NCBI GenBank assembly: GCA_021151835.1
Contig: JAGKWO010000010.1
Coordinates: 1-64,000 of the forward strand
Direction of reading: 5' to 3'
Length of the DNA: 64,000 bases
Source: Gammaproteobacteria bacterium
Lineage (GTDB): Bacteria; Pseudomonadota; Gammaproteobacteria; Pseudomonadales; Cellvibrionaceae
Shown here: positions 59,633-64,000 of the stretch, one piece after another
How the letters are laid out: each line of letters opens with the position of its first letter
Numbering within the stretch: position 1 is the first letter of the stretch
Position numbers and translations under genes: made by a program
The notes under the pieces: generated by a model
Database searches by the model: none
What the model saw: only the letters and a program-made list of their open reading frames with translations
Told to the model about the DNA's origin: nothing

Positions 59633-61521
59633 ATATCCTCCAGTTCCGCCCACCGTTCGAAACAATCATCCAACTGCTGCTGAACCTGTGCCAATTCCTG
59701 CAATTTTTTCTCTACAACCAGTGCTGGTTGCGAGTAAAAATCCGCGGCATTTGTTGTAGCCTGTAACTCTTCCAGCCTCAGTTCCAATGCTTCGATTTTT
59801 TGCGGCAGCTCATCAAATTCCTTTTGAAATTTGTAGCTCAATTTTTTTGCTTTGGGGGCTACCTTTGGAATTGATGATGCTACGACTAACGGTTCCTTGG
59901 CTGCGGGTGGCAGCTCATCGGCCTGTGTCCACTTACCACCTTGCCGAATCCAATCGTCATAACCGCCGACATACTCGAGCACGTTGCCTCGACCTTCAAA
60001 TGCAATAACGCTGGATACGATATTGTTTAGGAAAGCCCGATCATGGCTAACCAATAAAATAGTGCCGGAGTAATCCGTTAATATTTCTTCCAATAATTCC
60101 AGTGTTTCAACATCCAGGTCATTTGTCGGCTCATCAAGCACCAGCAGGTTTGCCGGCTTACTGAATAACTTGGCAAGTAAAACCCGGTTGCGCTCGCCAC
60201 CGGATAACGCGCGCAACGGCGTCCGTGCGCGTTCTCCGCTAAATAAAAAATCGCTCAGGTAAGAAAAAATATGTTTGGATTTACCGTCGACATCAATAAA
60301 CTCACGCCCTTCCGCGATATTATCGACTGCGTTTTTATTAAGATCCAATTGATCGCGCAACTGGTCAAAATACGAAACCTGCAAATTAGTACCCAGTTTC
60401 ACCGTGCCGGATTGAGGCTGTAATTCCCCCAAAATTAATTTGAGCAACGTGCTTTTACCGGCTCCATTAGCCCCGACCAAACCGATGCGATCGCCACGCA
60501 TGATGCGCGTGGAAAATTCTTTAATAATTACTTTTTCGCCCCAGGAAAAAGCAACATCCACCAGCTCCGCCACCAATTTTCCGGAGTCACCACTACTCGC
60601 CAAAGAAAAGTTTGCCTTCCCTACCAGTTCGCGGCGCTCTGCCCGCTCGACACGCAACGCCTTAAGTGCACGTACCCGCCCTTCGTTGCGGGTGCGCCGG
60701 GCTTTAATTCCCTGGCGAATCCAGACCTCTTCCTGCGCGAGTTTTTTATCAAACAATTCATTGTGGCGCGCCTCATCCGCAAGCGCCTGCTCGCGATACA
60801 CAAGAAAACTTTCGTAATTTCCTTGCCAATAACGCAAGTGTCCACGGTCCAGTTCGGCGATATGCGTTGCCAACGCTTGCAGCAGCGAACGGTCATGGGT
60901 AATAAAAATCAGGGCGCCATTAAAAGCTAATAATTGTTTTTCCAGCCACTCGATTGCAGCGATATCCAAATGATTTGTTGGCTCATCGAGCAGCAAGACA
61001 TCCGGCTCCAGGACCAGTGCCCGCGCTAATGCAACGCGGCGACGCCAACCGCCGGAGAGTTCACGCATATAGCGATCTGCCGGCAAATCCAGGCGGGAAA
61101 TAATCTCCTCAACCTTTTGTTGCAAAGCCCACCCATCGCGCGCTTCGATTTGTTGTTGCAGTTGGGTCATGCGGGTGAGTTGTGCATCAGAAATATCAGC
61201 ACCATGCGAGAGCAAACGATATTCGGCTAACAACTGGCCAGTTCCATCACTACCCGCCGCAACCGCATCAAACACCAAACGGTCATCAGCTTCCGGTAAA
61301 TCCTGCTCCAGTCGAGCAATCCGGATACCGCTTTGGCGAATCACCTCGCCGCGATCCAAATCCACGTCGCCCGCAATCACTTTTAGCAAGCTGGATTTGC
61401 CGGCGCCGTTGCGGCCGATCAAACATAAGCGCTGGCCTTTTTCGATAGTAAGGTCAACGCCGTCAAGCAATACTTGCAAGCCGTAGCTGAGGCCGGCTTT
61501 TTCAATTTTAATCAAAGACAT
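59620..61521 (-). CDS. uup: ABC-F ATPase, Uup-like
   Basis: 633 residues. Two ABC domains without membrane parts: Walker A GRNGAGKSSLLKV and GANGAGKSTLLKL, signatures LSGGWRRRVALARAL and LSGGERNRVLLAKLF, a linker with charged helices between them, and a C-terminal coiled coil (KKLSYKFQKEFDELPQKIEA). ABC-F proteins act at the ribosome; Uup also lowers transposon precise excision. Confidence 0.93.
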   Translation of the reverse strand: MSLIKIEKAGLSYGLQVLLDGVDLTIEKGQRLCLIGRNGAGKSSLLKVIAGDVDLDRGEVIRQSGIRIARLEQDLPEADDRLVFDAVAAGSDGTGQLLAEYRLLSHGADISDAQLTRMTQLQQQIEARDGWALQQKVEEIISRLDLPADRYMRELSGGWRRRVALARALVLEPDVLLLDEPTNHLDIAAIEWLEKQLLAFNGALIFITHDRSLLQALATHIAELDRGHLRYWQGNYESFLVYREQALADEARHNELFDKKLAQEEVWIRQGIKARRTRNEGRVRALKALRVERAERRELVGKANFSLASSGDSGKLVAELVDVAFSWGEKVIIKEFSTRIMRGDRIGLVGANGAGKSTLLKLILGELQPQSGTVKLGTNLQVSYFDQLRDQLDLNKNAVDNIAEGREFIDVDGKSKHIFSYLSDFLFSGERARTPLRALSGGERNRVLLAKLFSKPANLLVLDEPTNDLDVETLELLEEILTDYSGTILLVSHDRAFLNNIVSSVIAFEGRGNVLEYVGGYDDWIRQGGKWTQADELPPAAKEPLVVASSIPKVAPKAKKLSYKFQKEFDELPQKIEALELRLEELQATTNAADFYSQPALVVEKKLQELAQVQQQLDDCFERWAELEDMQQE

Positions 61522-61682
61522 AGAAAGAATAATTCAGGTAGTTTTCCAGCCAAAATGATACTGGCAGAAGACCCGGTTGGCTGGTATTCTCAGTCAATCA
61601 CGGGATACGAAAAAGTGCCGCATCATATCCCACCAGCCAGCTATAACCAACCCGCCAGGTTTTATAATAATTTGAGGTTCCC

Positions 61683-63671
61683 ATGAGGTTTTCGAAAATA
61701 CTTTGGCCCGTCACACTGAGTGCCAGTGTATTCATCGGCAGTATGACCTTGATCAGCGCCGAAGCAGCTACAACCACCGCTGCAAAAACTGCTGCTGCGA
61801 AACAGGATCAGCGCCAGTTGGAGCGGCAAAAATATACCCAGGCGCAAAAAGCCCTCACGGCGAAAAACCCGGGCGAGTATCAGCGCCTGTTAAAACAGCT
61901 ACAACATTATCCACTGCTGCCCTACCTTGAGTATCAGGAACTGACTGAGCGCCTGATCACATTACCCAAAGCGGATGTGCAAGCATTTTTTACCCGTTAT
62001 CCGGATTCCTATTTATCTGAACGGCTCACGCATCGCTGGTTACGGACGTTGGCCCAACGCGAACGCTGGAATGATTATTTGAGTTTTTATGATGACCGCC
62101 TGACCGATCCTGAACTTGCATGCCTCAAGGTTCGTGCACGGTTGGAAACCGGCGATAAAACGGCACTTAACGATGTAGCCGTTTTGTGGAATATTGAAAA
62201 AGCCCAATCAAAATCCTGTGATCCGGTTTTTGAAGAGTGGAAAAAAGCCGGCATGATGACACCTGAATTAATTTGGGAGCGACATAAAAAAGCGGTTAAA
62301 TCCGGCAACAAAAATATGGCGAGCTATTTAAGCAATTTGCTGCCTGCCACCACTCGTCCTGCGGCATTGCTAATGCAGCAAGTTGACGCCAATCCCCGTT
62401 TGCTAAAACAAACCGCCACCTTTTCCAAGCAATCGGTGCAAATGAAAGCGGTAATTTTACACGGACTCGAAAAGCTGGCGAGCACCAACGCCAAGGAAGC
62501 ATTGGCACTCTGGCATCAATACGATGCACAACAATTATTCAGCGACGAAGATCGTATTGATATCAAATATGAAATTGCATTGCGATTGTTGCGTCAGGAC
62601 TATGAAGTTGATGCAGAAAAGCTCGTAGCCTCAACACCCAATCTAACGCGTACTGATTTGCTTGAATGGTTACTACGTGAGTCTTTGCGCAAGCAGGATT
62701 GGGAACGTGTCAATGAATGGCTGGCGCGTTTACCCGATGACGCGCGCAAATCCGAGCGCTGGCGCTATTGGCAAGCGCGCACCATGGAGCAACTGGATAT
62801 CAAGGAAATAAACGGTGAAACCCCAATGGCCATTTACCAAAGTGTGGCGCCGGCACGAAGCTTCTACGGTTTTCTGGCGGCCGATAAAACCGGGGGTACT
62901 TACCATTTATTGGATAGACCATTAGTGGTCACCGAAGAACAAGTTCGGGCGGTAGAAAACTCACAAGGGATTCAACGCGCGCGCGAATTTTTCATGCGCG
63001 GGGAATTAGCGGCTGCGAGCCGTGAATATTTCCACAGCGCTCGCCGGATGCCGGTTGAGCAAATGGTTATCGCTGGCCGCCTGGCAGAAAAATGGGGTTG
63101 GTATCGTCACGGAATCCAATTAATGGCAGAAGCGCAATCATGGGATGAGTTGCAGGTGCGCTTTCCCATTGTGTACAAAGATCACGTCAACCGTGCCGCC
63201 AGGCAAACATCGGTTAATCCATTGTTTATTTTTGCGGTCACCCGCCAGGAAAGTGCTTTCATGCACGATGCCAAATCCACTGCCGGGGCCGTTGGCTTAA
63301 TGCAGCTGCTACCGGAAACGGCAAAACACACCGCGAAGAAAAACGGCTTGAGTTTTTCACCTAATGATTTAATAACGCCGGAGAAAAATATTGCCTTGGG
63401 GAGCCGCTATTTAAATCACTTGCTGGATGTGTTTGATGGCAATCGCATTCTCGCTGCGGCTGCTTATAATGCAGGCCCGTCACGTGTTAAAAAATGGCTG
63501 AACAAAGAAAAAAATGCCCAGTTGCCTTACGATGTCTGGATTGAAGCGATTCCGTACAAGGAAACACGCGGTTACGTTCAAAATGTGCTTTCTTTTTCGG
63601 TAATTTATGCGTATCGCCTGGGACAAGAAACCAATTTTGTCACTCCGGCAGAAGCAACTCGCCAGCTATAA
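61683..63671 (+). CDS. slt: Soluble lytic murein transglycosylase
   Basis: 662 residues. Signal peptide to about residue 29, a long helical doughnut domain (40-480), then the goose-lysozyme-like catalytic domain: FAVTRQESAFMHDAKSTAGA with the catalytic glutamate (E523), GLMQLLPETA, and AAYNAGPSRVKKWL. Cleaves peptidoglycan in the periplasm to form anhydro-MurNAc ends. Ends with a strong terminator. Confidence 0.95.
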   Translation: MRFSKILWPVTLSASVFIGSMTLISAEAATTTAAKTAAAKQDQRQLERQKYTQAQKALTAKNPGEYQRLLKQLQHYPLLPYLEYQELTERLITLPKADVQAFFTRYPDSYLSERLTHRWLRTLAQRERWNDYLSFYDDRLTDPELACLKVRARLETGDKTALNDVAVLWNIEKAQSKSCDPVFEEWKKAGMMTPELIWERHKKAVKSGNKNMASYLSNLLPATTRPAALLMQQVDANPRLLKQTATFSKQSVQMKAVILHGLEKLASTNAKEALALWHQYDAQQLFSDEDRIDIKYEIALRLLRQDYEVDAEKLVASTPNLTRTDLLEWLLRESLRKQDWERVNEWLARLPDDARKSERWRYWQARTMEQLDIKEINGETPMAIYQSVAPARSFYGFLAADKTGGTYHLLDRPLVVTEEQVRAVENSQGIQRAREFFMRGELAAASREYFHSARRMPVEQMVIAGRLAEKWGWYRHGIQLMAEAQSWDELQVRFPIVYKDHVNRAARQTSVNPLFIFAVTRQESAFMHDAKSTAGAVGLMQLLPETAKHTAKKNGLSFSPNDLITPEKNIALGSRYLNHLLDVFDGNRILAAAAYNAGPSRVKKWLNKEKNAQLPYDVWIEAIPYKETRGYVQNVLSFSVIYAYRLGQETNFVTPAEATRQL

Positions 63672-63748
63672 ATTGGTACAGGTCGAAATGATTGATGTCG
63701 ATGAAGGAGTGAGAGTTCTAGTCTCTCCGTCTTGAAATATATATGCCA

Positions 63749-63784
63749 AAAACAAAGCCGACAAATTGTCGGCTTTGTTTTTAA
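63749..63784. terminator. Bidirectional terminator between slt and cheV
   Basis: AAAACAAAGCCGACA/TGTCGGCTTTGTTTTT with a 3-base loop; T and A tracts serve both converging genes. Confidence 0.9.
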
Positions 63785-63800
63785 AAGGCAATGCCAACGG

Positions 63801-64000
63801 TCAGCCTTTATTATTCGTGCTTAAAAATTCGCGCAACCGTTTCTGCACTACGGTTGCCAATTCATCTGGCTGGAATTTGGAAAGGAAATCATTGCACCCT
63901 ACTTTTTCAACCATTGCTTTATTAAAGCTACCGCTTAATGAAGTATGCAATACCACATATAAATCTTTTAATGCGGGATCTTTACGGACCTCTGCTGTCA
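63801..64000 (-). CDS. cheV: CheV-type chemotaxis coupling protein, C-terminal end only
   Basis: The last 66 codons of a gene running off the right edge. The translated end is part of a receiver domain: LYVVLHTSLSGSFNKAMVEK then VGCNDFLSKFQPDELATVV, very like the CheV receiver (VLHTSLSG, DFLxKF). CheV joins receptors to CheA, with an adaptation function in its receiver. The N-terminal CheW-like part is not visible. Confidence 0.75.
   Translation of the reverse strand, partial: TAEVRKDPALKDLYVVLHTSLSGSFNKAMVEKVGCNDFLSKFQPDELATVVQKRLREFLSTNNKG

Overview
The window looks like the chromosome of a polysaccharide-degrading gammaproteobacterium close to Cellvibrio (Cellvibrionales). Three things suggest this: CBM10-type modules (GWGWENN-SC) on secreted carbohydrate enzymes, serine-rich linkers, and Pseudomonas-like order of the housekeeping genes (tRNA-Leu/tig/clpP/clpX/lon/hupB/ppiD, thrH next to cysH, exbB/exbD/lpxK/kdsB/ptp/murB). 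The species assignment is inference.

Region 1 (1-15.8 kb) is accessory. It opens with the start of a DUF481-like outer-membrane protein. A divergent pair of secreted enzymes follows, a GH134-like mannanase and a CE3-like esterase, each with two carbohydrate-binding modules, around a shared control region with two identical GTAACCGGTTAC palindromes. Next come a Tat-exported amidohydrolase, a stub lipoprotein, and an AhpD-like/Rrf2 operon with a perfect palindrome at its promoter. Three A+T-rich minus-strand genes of poorly known function follow (DUF5677-like, DUF3800 with a probable ATT start, and a coiled-coil protein I do not recognise). Each gene or operon from 5.8 to 11.3 kb carries a copy of a ~25-bp repeat just past its stop, a cassette-like layout. 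A decayed alkB fragment, a full LigD ligase with small partners, and a cupin gene close the region.

Region 2 (16.2-22.3 kb) is mobile-element-like: small HTH regulators, a zinc-ribbon protein, an inovirus Gp2-like protein, an AlpA-type activator, an unknown element protein and a P4-type tyrosine integrase whose 5' end lies 150 bp from tRNA-Leu(UAA).

Region 3 (22.3-64 kb) is core chromosome. It holds tRNA-Leu, tRNA-Cys, pgsA, uvrC and a gacA/uvrY regulator; murB, a low-molecular-weight phosphatase, kdsB, lpxK, exbD and exbB; two export-linked hydrolases; guaA and guaB; xseA; a TPP riboswitch with thiO-thiS-thiG; an HD-GYP protein; an AEC transporter; thrH and cysH; the proteostasis block ppiD, hupB, lon, clpX, clpP, tig with tRNA-Leu(UAG); a DUF6586-like gene and topA; two small membrane proteins, a universal stress protein, uup, slt, and the end of cheV. 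Most units end in clear stem-loop terminators.

The points most worth a second look are the gene-flanking repeats with the three unknown genes between them, the ATT start, the divergent CBM10 enzyme pair with paired operators, the alkB relic, and the terminator lying over the start of lpxK.
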